From assembly GCF_009827595.1 (NCBI RefSeq), contig NZ_WTYT01000005.1, positions 310,001 to 374,000 of the forward strand: a stretch of 64,000 nt of DNA, in the 5' to 3' direction. This DNA comes from Altericroceibacterium endophyticum. Lineage in GTDB: Bacteria; Pseudomonadota; Alphaproteobacteria; Sphingomonadales; Sphingomonadaceae. The position numbers were made by a program, and so were the translations under genes. The notes beneath the pieces are model-generated. The model saw only the letters and a program-made list of their open reading frames with translations. It was not told the DNA's origin and did not search any database. Below, piece after piece: positions 46,193 to 54,216 of this stretch (positions are counted from its first letter, which is position 1; each line of letters starts with the position of its first letter).

Positions 46193-46805
46193 GCTGAACC
46201 TGACCCATCAGATTGGCGGCAGAACGCTGGAGCTGAATGCACGTAGCGCAGCACTGCTGACCGGGCTGGTCGGGCCTTCCGGTATTGGCAAGACTTCCAT
46301 CCTGCATTGTCTGGCCGGCCTGTCCCGCCCTGCCAATGGGCGGATATCCATCGGCGGAAAGCTGCTATTTGACAGCAGCTCCGGCATCGACCTGCCGCCA
46401 GAGCAGCGCCGCGCAGGCGTGATTTTTCAGGATAATCGCCTGTTCCCGCATCTGCGCGTGCAACAGAATCTGACCTATGGGATGAAGCTGACAGCCCCGG
46501 ATGAGCGCTGGATCACCTTGCAGGAGATGTGCAGCTTTCTGGCGATTGAGCACTTGCTGGATCGCTACCCCTCCACACTGTCGGGCGGTGAGGCACGCCG
46601 CGTGGCGATCGGCCGCGCATTGCTGGCCGCACCGCATTTCCTGTTGATGGATGAACCGCTCACTTCGCTTGATCCTGCGCGGGCGGAGGAAATTTTGCGG
46701 CTGATAGAGCGCATCCGTGATGAATTGCGCCTGCCCATTCTCTATGTCAGTCATAACCCCGAAGAGATCGATCGGCTGAGCGGATATGTGATCCGGATGG
46801 AATAG
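46182..46805 (+). CDS. modC: Molybdate ABC transporter ATPase, short form
   Basis: This 207-residue ATPase has Walker A GPSGIGKTS, the signature LSGGEARRVAIGRALL, Walker B FLLMDEPL and the switch His in YVSHNPEE. Standard ModC has about 350 residues with a C-terminal TOBE/MOP molybdate-binding domain; here the protein ends right after the ATPase domain. The start overlaps modB. Together with the MOP-less ModE, this transporter has no visible intracellular molybdate sensor. Confidence 0.92.
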   Translation: MFFELNLTHQIGGRTLELNARSAALLTGLVGPSGIGKTSILHCLAGLSRPANGRISIGGKLLFDSSSGIDLPPEQRRAGVIFQDNRLFPHLRVQQNLTYGMKLTAPDERWITLQEMCSFLAIEHLLDRYPSTLSGGEARRVAIGRALLAAPHFLLMDEPLTSLDPARAEEILRLIERIRDELRLPILYVSHNPEEIDRLSGYVIRME

Positions 46806-46836
46806 ATCCAAAACCTGGCACGCGTTAGACCAGAGC

Positions 46837-46965
46837 ATGGATGATGCTATCGTGTCTTTGCGTGAACGCCGGTCCCTGAACATTCCGCTCATTCCGGCAA
46901 AGATAGCAGGCGGGGCCACTCCTGACCTGGTCGCTTTCGTATGCCATGTGGGCGGATTGGGCTAG
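46837..46965 (+). pseudogene. Possible N-terminal remnant of a nitronate monooxygenase-like gene
   Basis: An ATG-started frame of 42 codons ends in TAG and reads LNIPLIPAKIAGGATPDLV, then AFVCHVGGLG, which resembles the N-terminus of nitronate monooxygenases (PIIQAPMAGxxTPxLVAAVSxAGGLG). After the TAG the same frame continues for about 50 codons with weak likeness (LGLGSSSATYALLVAE) and then loses similarity. No ribosome binding site is clear. This is the only content seen in the 292-base gap after modC. Confidence 0.4.
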
Positions 46966-47097
46966 CTAGGTCTCGGGTCAAGCAGTGCCACCTATGCCTT
47001 GTTGGTGGCAGAAACCGGGCTGAGGCAGCGTCCTGGCGAAACCATTCCGGCTCCGTCTCACAAGCTTATGTTCAAATGTTTCCTGTTAATTAGTCCA

Positions 47098-48426
47098 TCA
47101 GGGCGCCACATCCGTTAACCTGCCAAGCAGAGCGAGAACCTGAATCCGCTGACGAAGCGAGGCATAGCGTGACCGGATTGCGGAAATTTCCGATAGGGCG
47201 AGATCCGCTTCAGCCCGCTCATAATCCTGATACGGCCGCAGACCGCGCTCAAATTGTTTCCTGACGGCATTGACCTCGTCGCGCTGCGCAGAAGCGGCGT
47301 TTTCGCGCGCTTCAGCGAGATCGGCATAGGCGTCCACACGCTGCATACCCTGCAGAAGATCGCGCCGGTAAACGCGCTTCAGCCGGTCAATTTCGCTCGT
47401 CGCAGCTTCCATGTTGGCCCAGGCTTCCTCGCGTTCTCCGCCAAAACTGCCGCCGCTGAATATGGGCATGGACACATCCAGCCCGATCTTCTTTGCTGGC
47501 TCCCACTCCTTGGTGAAGTTGTCATATTGATAGGCCCCGACACCTTCGATTGAAATCGTCGGACGCTGGACCCGCCGCGCCAGTTCGACATTCGCCTCCG
47601 CCGCATCACGCGCCGCCTTGGCGCCCAATATTGCCGGGGCAAGGCTGGTGGCATGCTGCACATCAAAATCCGTGGGCAGCGGCGGAACGGCCAGCAAGTT
47701 CGGCAACTCCTCTGTCTGTGAACATGGCAGCAGTGCCAAACCGGTTTCAATGGCCAGTTCGGTTTCCGCATTGCGCAATGTCAGTTGTTGCTCCACCCGC
47801 TGCGCCGTTGCCGAGGCCACTTCGGCACGAATGCTGCTGGCTGTCGCCACAGTGATCAGCCCGCGATCGAGTCGCCGATCGACACCTTCTGCCAGGGCGA
47901 GAAAGCGGGCCTCGCGGCTTTTTGAAACCGTCAGCCGTTCCTGAGCCTCCAGCACCGCCAAAAAGGCAAGCCCCGCCGCGGCACGGCTTTGAATCTGGGC
48001 ATCGAGGATGTTGAATTTCGCCTCCCTTGCGCGGGCGGCGGCGGATTTGAGACGATAATGCCCCTGTCCAAAATCATAGATCCGCTGTGATGCGATAATA
48101 CCGGTCTGGGTATTGGCACGCCCATCAACCAGCCCGCTATCCCCATCGGCCCCCCGGGCATATGCGGAAAGACTGGGCAGCCCGGTGCCACGCTCTTTCT
48201 TGATCCGCCCCATAGCAGCACGTTGGCGGGCCTTGGCAATGGCGATCTCAGGACTGGTTCTGGCTCCTGCCCGCAAAGCATCGGGCATGGTGACACAGCT
48301 TCGCTGAACAGAAGCCACCATCTGGGCCTGCGCCTGCCTGACCGGCAGTGTCACACCGCCAGCAAGCATCCCGCCAACAGCCGCAAGAGCAATGGGTCCC
48401 ACGGAAAGAGACGCAATCCGGCTCAT
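47098..48426 (-). CDS. TolC-family outer-membrane protein of a type I secretion system
   Basis: This 442-residue protein has a signal peptide and two related halves rich in long amphipathic helices with interspersed Ala and Gln (ARTSPEIAIAKARQRAAMGR; ATSLAPAILGAKAARDAAEA), the TolC fold forming the periplasmic tunnel. It is the last gene of a three-gene operon after HlyD- and ABC-type genes, with a 4-base overlap. This fits the PrtF/TolC part of type I export. The substrate is unknown. Confidence 0.9.
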   Translation of the reverse strand: MSRIASLSVGPIALAAVGGMLAGGVTLPVRQAQAQMVASVQRSCVTMPDALRAGARTSPEIAIAKARQRAAMGRIKKERGTGLPSLSAYARGADGDSGLVDGRANTQTGIIASQRIYDFGQGHYRLKSAAARAREAKFNILDAQIQSRAAAGLAFLAVLEAQERLTVSKSREARFLALAEGVDRRLDRGLITVATASSIRAEVASATAQRVEQQLTLRNAETELAIETGLALLPCSQTEELPNLLAVPPLPTDFDVQHATSLAPAILGAKAARDAAEANVELARRVQRPTISIEGVGAYQYDNFTKEWEPAKKIGLDVSMPIFSGGSFGGEREEAWANMEAATSEIDRLKRVYRRDLLQGMQRVDAYADLAEARENAASAQRDEVNAVRKQFERGLRPYQDYERAEADLALSEISAIRSRYASLRQRIQVLALLGRLTDVAP

Positions 48427-49709
48427 GAACGCGCTCCCCGGCGGATGGTCGCGGTCAGAGGTTCCAGCAGATAGTCGATCAGCGTGCGCGTGTGCCCGGA
48501 GGCGATGAAGGCTTCCACCGGCATGCCAGGGATGACCGATGAATCCATCTGCGCCAGTTCACTCGCGCTCATCCGAATACGTGCTTCGTAAAAGCTGTAA
48601 TCGCCAGAGGGGCTGGTTTTCAGATCAGCACTAACCTGCGCGACTTCACCCGCAAGGCTGGGAGTATCCCATGATGCGAGGCCGGAAAAGCGCGTGCGCA
48701 CTTTCAACCCGCTATAGACATTTTCGATATCTGACGGGCGGATTTCCACGGTGGCGAGCAATTCGTCATTGTTGGGGACGATTTCCAGAATGGGTTCCCC
48801 GGCACGCACCACGCCGCCTGTAGTCGTATAGGCCAGATTCAGGATCGTCCCAGAGGTCGGCGCGACGATCATCGAACGATCAACGACATCCTCCATCGCG
48901 GTCAGTTTCTGCGCAAATTCAGAGCTTTTTGCCCGCGCCTCCACCAGTTGCTGCGCGATTTCCTCGTCAAATTTCGCCTGTATCTGCGCGATTTGTTCGC
49001 CCAGTTCCTGAACCTGCGCCGCGTCAGATTGGCGAGCAGTCGTCAGGCGGCCGATTTCGGCACTCAAACGCGCCTCGTCCCGCTCCAGCCGAATGACTTC
49101 ATCGGCGGGGATCAGCTGTTCTGCCAGCAAGTCCCGCTTGTCAGCCAGTTCGCGGCGGACAATTTCCAACTGACGCAGACTGGAATTTATTTCCGTCTCA
49201 GAATTGCGGACAGTCTGCTGCAAGCCCGCGCGCCGGGCAGCGAGAACGGAGATGTCCGCACTCAGTTTCCGCTTTTGCTGTTCGAATAATTGGGTCTGCC
49301 GGCGGATGATCTCGTCAATCGTGGCAGCATCGATCATGCCGAATTCAATACCGTCGGGCTTGAAGCTGTCGCTTTTGCCGGACAAGGCCAGCAGGCGGGC
49401 AATCGTGGCACTGATATCGGCATAATCGATCGCCACCTGGTCGCGGCCCGATACGGCCGATACGTCCCGCAAGACCATCAATGTCTGCCCCGCCTGGACA
49501 ATATCCCCCTCGCGGACCAGGATATCTTCGATAATCCCGCCTTCAAGATGTTGCACGACACGCCGGTCGGTGTCGCTGGTGACTTTACCAAAAGCCGTCA
49601 CCCCTTCTGCCAACGGTGCCAGAGCGCCCCACAGAAGGAACAGGCCAAGTGCGCATCCGCACGCGATCAGGGCTCTTTTGAGCCAGGTATCTTCCAGAAT
49701 GGCTTGCAT
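48423..49709 (-). CDS. HlyD-type membrane fusion protein of a type I secretion system
   Basis: This 428-residue periplasmic adaptor has one N-terminal TM helix (ALIACGCALGLFLLWGAL), a lipoyl-like half (HLEGGIIEDILVREGDIVQAG), a long coiled-coil hairpin (about residues 100-285), and the second lipoyl half plus beta-barrel (VAPTSGTILNLAYTTTGGVV). It bridges the ABC exporter to the TolC partner. ATG 49709 overlaps the ABC gene stop; the longer ORF to 49823 is inside that gene. Confidence 0.92.
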   Translation of the reverse strand: MQAILEDTWLKRALIACGCALGLFLLWGALAPLAEGVTAFGKVTSDTDRRVVQHLEGGIIEDILVREGDIVQAGQTLMVLRDVSAVSGRDQVAIDYADISATIARLLALSGKSDSFKPDGIEFGMIDAATIDEIIRRQTQLFEQQKRKLSADISVLAARRAGLQQTVRNSETEINSSLRQLEIVRRELADKRDLLAEQLIPADEVIRLERDEARLSAEIGRLTTARQSDAAQVQELGEQIAQIQAKFDEEIAQQLVEARAKSSEFAQKLTAMEDVVDRSMIVAPTSGTILNLAYTTTGGVVRAGEPILEIVPNNDELLATVEIRPSDIENVYSGLKVRTRFSGLASWDTPSLAGEVAQVSADLKTSPSGDYSFYEARIRMSASELAQMDSSVIPGMPVEAFIASGHTRTLIDYLLEPLTATIRRGARS

Positions 49710-51412
49710 TATTCTGCCCGTTTCGTTTCTTGATTTTGCGCAACGGCAAGGGGTGCATCGAGGTAATCGCGCGGGGTTGCCGAGGCGACGCGATGCGGCG
49801 ACATCAACACGACACGGTCGCATTTCTCGATCAACCGAGGGTCGTGTGTGGCGACGAGAATGACCGCGTCCCGCCGTCTGGCATTCATAAGTGCCTGAAA
49901 CAGAGATTCATGCAGGTGCCGATCCAGATTGGCTGACGGTTCATCCAGCAATAAGAGCACAGGATCGCCGTAGAAGGCCCGTGCCAGGCTGACGATATGC
50001 TTCTGCCCCGCAGAGAGATGCGTCCCGCCCGGCCCGACCCGTGTTTCATATCCATCGGGCATATTGAGAATGGTGCGGTGGGCGCCGGCATTCTTGGCCG
50101 CTTCGATAACGGATTCCGGAGTGGCTTCACCAAACCGCGCGATGTTTTGCGCAACTGTTCCCGGCAGCAATTCCGCGCTTTGCGGCGTGTAGCCAACATA
50201 GCGGCCGCGATCATCCGTAGCCCAGCGGTGAATGTCACGCCCACCCAAACGTGCCGTTCCGCCCAAAACGGGCCATGATCCGGCCAGACTTTGCAGAAGT
50301 GTCGTCTTACCGGAACCTACACTGCCGACGAGGGCGGTGAGGCTGCCGGGCTCAAAACTGACCGAGAATTTCGGAACCAGCGGCTTCGTTCCCCCAAGGA
50401 CAGCGATTTCGAGATTTTCCGCCACGAGCTGAGGATCGGGACGTGGCATCGGCATCACTGCTTCGGGCCGCTCGGTTGTGACCAGCCTGACGCCCAGTTC
50501 ACTCCAGGCGGTACGGGTACGGATCAGTTGCCGCCAGATTCCCACCGATTGATCGATGGGAGCCAGCGCACGCCCCAGCAGAATGGAACTGGCGATGATA
50601 ACACCAGGCGTTGCCTGCTGTTGCAGCACCAATACGGCGCCCAGTCCCAGACTGGCGATCTGCAGCATTTGCCGCAAGCCGCGCGTCACCGATGTGTAGG
50701 CGGCGTTTTCGCTGGCCGTGTCGAGCGAACGCCCGCCAGCGGCGTCCTTTCTCTCTCGCCAGGCATTATAGGAAGACCCCACCATCCCCATCGCCAGAAT
50801 AGCTGATTTCTGCTGCTCCAGGCTTCCGGCATAGGTTGAGGTTGCGGTTTCTGCAGACTGCGCAGCCTCTACACGGGGCCGGCCGACATGCTCCCCGATT
50901 GCGGCGATCGTTACCATCAGGATGGCCCCGCCCAGCCCCAAGGCGCCGATCAGCGGATGCGCCACGAACATGATGGCAATGAAGAAAGGCGCGAAAGGCA
51001 GATCGAAAAGCGGCAGCGCCATCCCGTGTGAAAGGAAATTATGCAAAGTCGTCAGATTTTGCTGATCCTCCCTCAGCTGGCCGGAAGACTGGCTGGACAG
51101 GCCCTTGGCAAAAACTGCGGAATCATAGAGATTCTGTAACCGAACCGCTGCCAATGCCGATGAACGCCGCCGTGCGCCTTCGCCAATTGCGTAAACGCCA
51201 AGCATCACCACGGCGATCATCGAAACAAGCGCCAGGGTTTCCAAAGAGCCGGATGTGAGCACCCGGTCATAGACTTGAAGCATGTAAAGCGGCGACACCA
51301 GCAGCGTGATGTTCACCACCAGAGTGAAGATGAATATCGCCTTCGCATAAGGCCCGAGTTCCCCCTTCAACAAGGTGATCAGAGGCCCGTGCGGGGCACC
51401 TTTTTTAGCCAT
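49709..51412 (-). CDS. Type I secretion ABC exporter (PrtD-like)
   Basis: This 567-residue exporter has an N-terminal TM domain (MLQVYDRVLTSGSLETLALV is a family phrase) and a C-terminal ATPase with Walker A GSVGSGKTTLLQ, signature LSAGQKHIVSLARA (Ala replaces the second Gly of LSGGQ), Walker B LLLLDEPSANLD and switch His in VATHDPRL. No C39 peptidase domain is present, as in PrtD-type exporters of RTX proteins. No RTX or other substrate gene is adjacent. A GAGG site lies about 10 bases before the start. Confidence 0.93.
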   Translation of the reverse strand: MAKKGAPHGPLITLLKGELGPYAKAIFIFTLVVNITLLVSPLYMLQVYDRVLTSGSLETLALVSMIAVVMLGVYAIGEGARRRSSALAAVRLQNLYDSAVFAKGLSSQSSGQLREDQQNLTTLHNFLSHGMALPLFDLPFAPFFIAIMFVAHPLIGALGLGGAILMVTIAAIGEHVGRPRVEAAQSAETATSTYAGSLEQQKSAILAMGMVGSSYNAWRERKDAAGGRSLDTASENAAYTSVTRGLRQMLQIASLGLGAVLVLQQQATPGVIIASSILLGRALAPIDQSVGIWRQLIRTRTAWSELGVRLVTTERPEAVMPMPRPDPQLVAENLEIAVLGGTKPLVPKFSVSFEPGSLTALVGSVGSGKTTLLQSLAGSWPVLGGTARLGGRDIHRWATDDRGRYVGYTPQSAELLPGTVAQNIARFGEATPESVIEAAKNAGAHRTILNMPDGYETRVGPGGTHLSAGQKHIVSLARAFYGDPVLLLLDEPSANLDRHLHESLFQALMNARRRDAVILVATHDPRLIEKCDRVVLMSPHRVASATPRDYLDAPLAVAQNQETKRAE

Positions 51413-51853
51413 TGCTTTGCAATCCTCTTACACTGGAGCAGCGGATCGCCGCAGAGGAGTGTGCCCCCGCAGCTGCATCGAATACCGTCATTCTAGGCAG
51501 CGGGACCAAGGTGGCACGCCGAACTAGATCCAATCTGGAGTGATTATGCGCAGTCTGGCGTTTGGATGATCGCGGCTGCCGAAGCGCAACCGGCGCGCGA
51601 GCGTGTCGGCACAGCGGTTCCCCCCTTAATGAAGGCCGCCTGCGCGCTATAAATAGCTGCATTTTGAAGCTGTTCCCTTACCCGTTGAATAAGGGAAAAT
51701 ATCGGTCCGTATCGGTGCGAAACAATCAGTGGCTCCACCTATAGAGGCCATAAGAAAGGCCGCTTACACGCGATGTGCAAGCGGCCTTGAAAGTTAAAAA
51801 GCGGGACCGGAAGGCTCGAGGGGACAGGCCCCCCGGCCCCTAAGTGGAAAGGT
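51413..51853. other. 441-base non-coding stretch between T1SS operon and SulP gene
   Basis: No convincing gene is seen. It should hold the promoter for the ABC exporter operon. Structures found are a perfect hairpin TTCCCTTA/TAAGGGAA with a 9-base loop (51673-51697), two near copies of ATCGGT (about 51700-51715), and the terminator at 51756-51788. A minus-strand ORF of 64 codons (51544-51738, GTG start) has no recognisable homology and overlaps these structures. Confidence 0.5.
51756..51788 (-). terminator. Rho-independent terminator for the carbonic anhydrase-SulP operon
   Basis: AAGGCCGCTT and AAGCGGCCTT form a perfect 10-pair stem, extended by CAC/GTG with a GCGAT loop. On the minus strand it is followed by TCTTATGG, a modest T-rich stretch. 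It lies 66 bases after the SulP stop. Confidence 0.75.
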
Positions 51854-53386
51854 TCAGGCTGCGTGACCTAATCGGTCGAGCAAGTGCGGCGGACCGACAA
51901 CTTCCACTGCCGTCCCCTTATCGCGTCGCCGGGCCAGCCATTCCCGCATCATCTCCATGGTCGTGTGATCCATCGACCGGGTCTGATGCAGATCGAGCTT
52001 CACCTGTTTGCCGAAAGGAATCAGCTCAAGCCGTTTGATCAGACGGGTCAGGCTGACAAAGGTGGCAGAGCCAGCGAGGGCAACGTGGCTTTCCTCATCA
52101 TCATGCGCTTCATCCACCTTGAGTTTCAGGCCGCGCCAATGTGGGATCAATTCCAGCGCAGTCAGGGCCAGACCGGTCAACACGCCCGTCAGCAAATCGA
52201 CCGTTACCACCAGGACGAAGGTCGCCGCCCAGATCGCCGCAGGCAGAGCGCCGTAGGAAGTGTAGAGATGCCGCACATGTTTGAGGCTTACCAACCGCCA
52301 ACCGGTCACCACCAGAACACCGCCCAGCGCCGCCATCGGGATTTCCCGCAAGAGCCAGGGCAAGAGCGACACGAAGCCGAGGATCCAGACACCATGAAGG
52401 ATGGTGGAAAGCCGCGTTTTACCGCCAGCCTGAACATTGGCCGAACTCCGCACGATAACCCCGGTCATCGGCAAGGCGCCTGCCGCACCGCAGAGCAGAT
52501 TGCCCACACCCTGTGCCCGCAATTCCTTGTCATAATCGGTCCGCGGGCCATCATGCATGCGGTCCACCGCGGCCGCGGATAACAACGTTTCCGCGCTGGC
52601 GATGAAGGCAATCGCAATCGCTGCAACCAGCACGGCCGGCTGCATCAGCGGCGCGAGAAATCCATCGCCGGGGAGTACGATGGCTCCGGTGATCGATTCC
52701 GGCACATCAATCCGGGTAATGTTGAGATCAAAGCCCCAGGTAACCAATGTTGCGGCAACCACGCCCAGCAGAGCGCCGGGAACCAGCCCCATGCCTGCCG
52801 GACGGATTTTTTCCCAACCCAGCATGATGCCGATGGTCAGCAAACCGACGGCGAGCGCCATTTCGGTGGCAGCAAGATTGGTCGGTTCAAGGCCGAGAAC
52901 ACGCGCCGGCATGGCTGCAATATTCGCCAGCCCGCCTGACAGCGGTTGCGCATCAAAGAGCACGTGAAACTGACCGATCACAATCAGCGCGCCGATCCCC
53001 GCCAGCATACCATGGACCACGGCCGGAGAGATGGAGCGGAACAGCCCGCCAAGCTTCATCGCCCCGGCGGCGAACTGAATGACACCCGCCAGCACCAGCA
53101 CCGGGCCCAGCGCAGACAGGCCATATTCGGTAACAAATTCAAAAACCAGCACGGCCAGACCAGCCGCCGGACCGCTGACCTGCAACGGGGACCCGGCAAA
53201 GAGGCCCACGACAATGCCGCCGATGATCCCTGTGATCAGACCTTTTTCAGGCGGCACGCCCGAGGCGATGGCGATGCCCATGCAGAGCGGCATCGCCACC
53301 AGGAACACGACAATCGATGCCGTAAAATCCCGCGAGAAATGGGCAAAAATGCCCGTTTTTTCTCCGGTGGAAGCAGCAGCACTCAT
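51854..53386 (-). CDS. SulP family anion transporter, probably bicarbonate
   Basis: This 510-residue protein has a TM domain of 12-14 helices with SulP motifs (FTASIVVFLVAMPLCMGIAI, SPLQVSGPAAGLAVLVFEFV, AETLLSAAAVDRM, ELRAQGVGNLLCG) and a short C-terminal STAS-like domain (VALAGSATFVSLTRLIKRLE to the end). The STAS part has the usual length of about 85 residues. The start overlaps the carbonic anhydrase stop by 4 bases, so the pair is co-translated. SulP transporters paired with carbonic anhydrase are thought to handle bicarbonate; sulfate or other anions remain possible. Confidence 0.9.
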   Translation of the reverse strand: MSAAASTGEKTGIFAHFSRDFTASIVVFLVAMPLCMGIAIASGVPPEKGLITGIIGGIVVGLFAGSPLQVSGPAAGLAVLVFEFVTEYGLSALGPVLVLAGVIQFAAGAMKLGGLFRSISPAVVHGMLAGIGALIVIGQFHVLFDAQPLSGGLANIAAMPARVLGLEPTNLAATEMALAVGLLTIGIMLGWEKIRPAGMGLVPGALLGVVAATLVTWGFDLNITRIDVPESITGAIVLPGDGFLAPLMQPAVLVAAIAIAFIASAETLLSAAAVDRMHDGPRTDYDKELRAQGVGNLLCGAAGALPMTGVIVRSSANVQAGGKTRLSTILHGVWILGFVSLLPWLLREIPMAALGGVLVVTGWRLVSLKHVRHLYTSYGALPAAIWAATFVLVVTVDLLTGVLTGLALTALELIPHWRGLKLKVDEAHDDEESHVALAGSATFVSLTRLIKRLELIPFGKQVKLDLHQTRSMDHTTMEMMREWLARRRDKGTAVEVVGPPHLLDRLGHAA

Positions 53387-54078
53387 TCGGCAGCCTCCAA
53401 TTCGATATTTGCATGGCCGTGACGGGCGCGTGCAGGCAGGGCCACGGGCAGCTCTTCATCTTCACGCAGCGGCACGAATTCACCGGTTTCACCATTCAGG
53501 CCCAGCACCTGACCCGCGTGAATATCAACAAACCAGCCATGGAGTGCCATTTCCCCGCGTGCGATGGCAGCGGCGACGGAAGGATGTGTGCGCAGGTGAG
53601 CGATTTGCGCCATCACATTTTCAAGGCTCAGGGCACGAACGCGTTCGGTTCCTTCAAGATCGGGCTGGCAGCTGTCCACAACATGCGATGCCGCCGCACC
53701 GTGGCGCAGCCATGCCGCAACATTGGGCATTCCTTCGAGCATTTCGGGCTGGCTGAGTGCCTTCATCGCGCCGCAGTCAGAATGGCCGCAGACAATGATG
53801 TCGCGTACCTTTAGCGCCGCAACCGCAAACTCAACCGTAGAGGAAACGCCGCCATTCATGGTTGCATAAGGCGGAACAATATTCCCCGCATTGCGGCAGA
53901 CGAACAGATCGCCGGGCTGGGCCTGCATAATCTGTTCGGGCACGATCCGGGAATCGGCGCAGGAAATCATGAGTGCTTTGGGGCTCTGCCCATCGGTCGT
54001 CAGCTTGCTGAACAGGTCGCTGCTATTTGGAAAAATGGTCTTCTCGAAGCTGAAGACACGGCCAATCAGTTCATTCAT
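53383..54078 (-). CDS. Beta-carbonic anhydrase
   Basis: This 231-residue enzyme interconverts CO2 and bicarbonate. The zinc ligands are Cys and Asp in SCADSRIVPE and His/Cys in VCGHSDCGAMKAL. Further family motifs are LFVCRNAGNIVPPY and GGVSSTVEFAVAAL, and the C-terminal LHGWFVDIHAGQV. ATG 54078 has AGGG 8 bases upstream; an in-frame ATG at 54099 is weaker. It is the first gene of a two-gene operon with SulP. Confidence 0.95.
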   Translation of the reverse strand: MNELIGRVFSFEKTIFPNSSDLFSKLTTDGQSPKALMISCADSRIVPEQIMQAQPGDLFVCRNAGNIVPPYATMNGGVSSTVEFAVAALKVRDIIVCGHSDCGAMKALSQPEMLEGMPNVAAWLRHGAAASHVVDSCQPDLEGTERVRALSLENVMAQIAHLRTHPSVAAAIARGEMALHGWFVDIHAGQVLGLNGETGEFVPLREDEELPVALPARARHGHANIELEAAE

Positions 54079-54180
54079 TTTCAGACCCTTTGCTTGCATG
54101 TTCCGCAGTGCATTTCGCGGAGTGGATGCCAGACATACGGTCAGGTGATTTCTCGAAATTGGCGCCTTTGTAAAAATATG

Positions 54181-54214
54181 TTGCTGCGCAGCAAAATCTC
54201 TGCCCGCGCAGAGA
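54181..54214 (-). terminator. Terminator of the two-component operon
   Basis: The stem TCTCTGC/GCAGAGA (54197-54203 and 54208-54214) closes on CCGC. On the minus strand it follows 2 bases after the kinase stop and is followed by TTTT, then the perfect palindrome TTGCTGCGCAGCAA (54181-54194). This is a good rho-independent terminator with a second hairpin behind it. Confidence 0.75.
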
Positions 54215-54216
54215 AA

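Noticed and set aside
51544-51738. A 64-codon minus-strand ORF in the gap before the SulP gene
   Set aside because: It needs a GTG start with no proper binding site, has no recognisable family and covers hairpins more likely to be regulatory.
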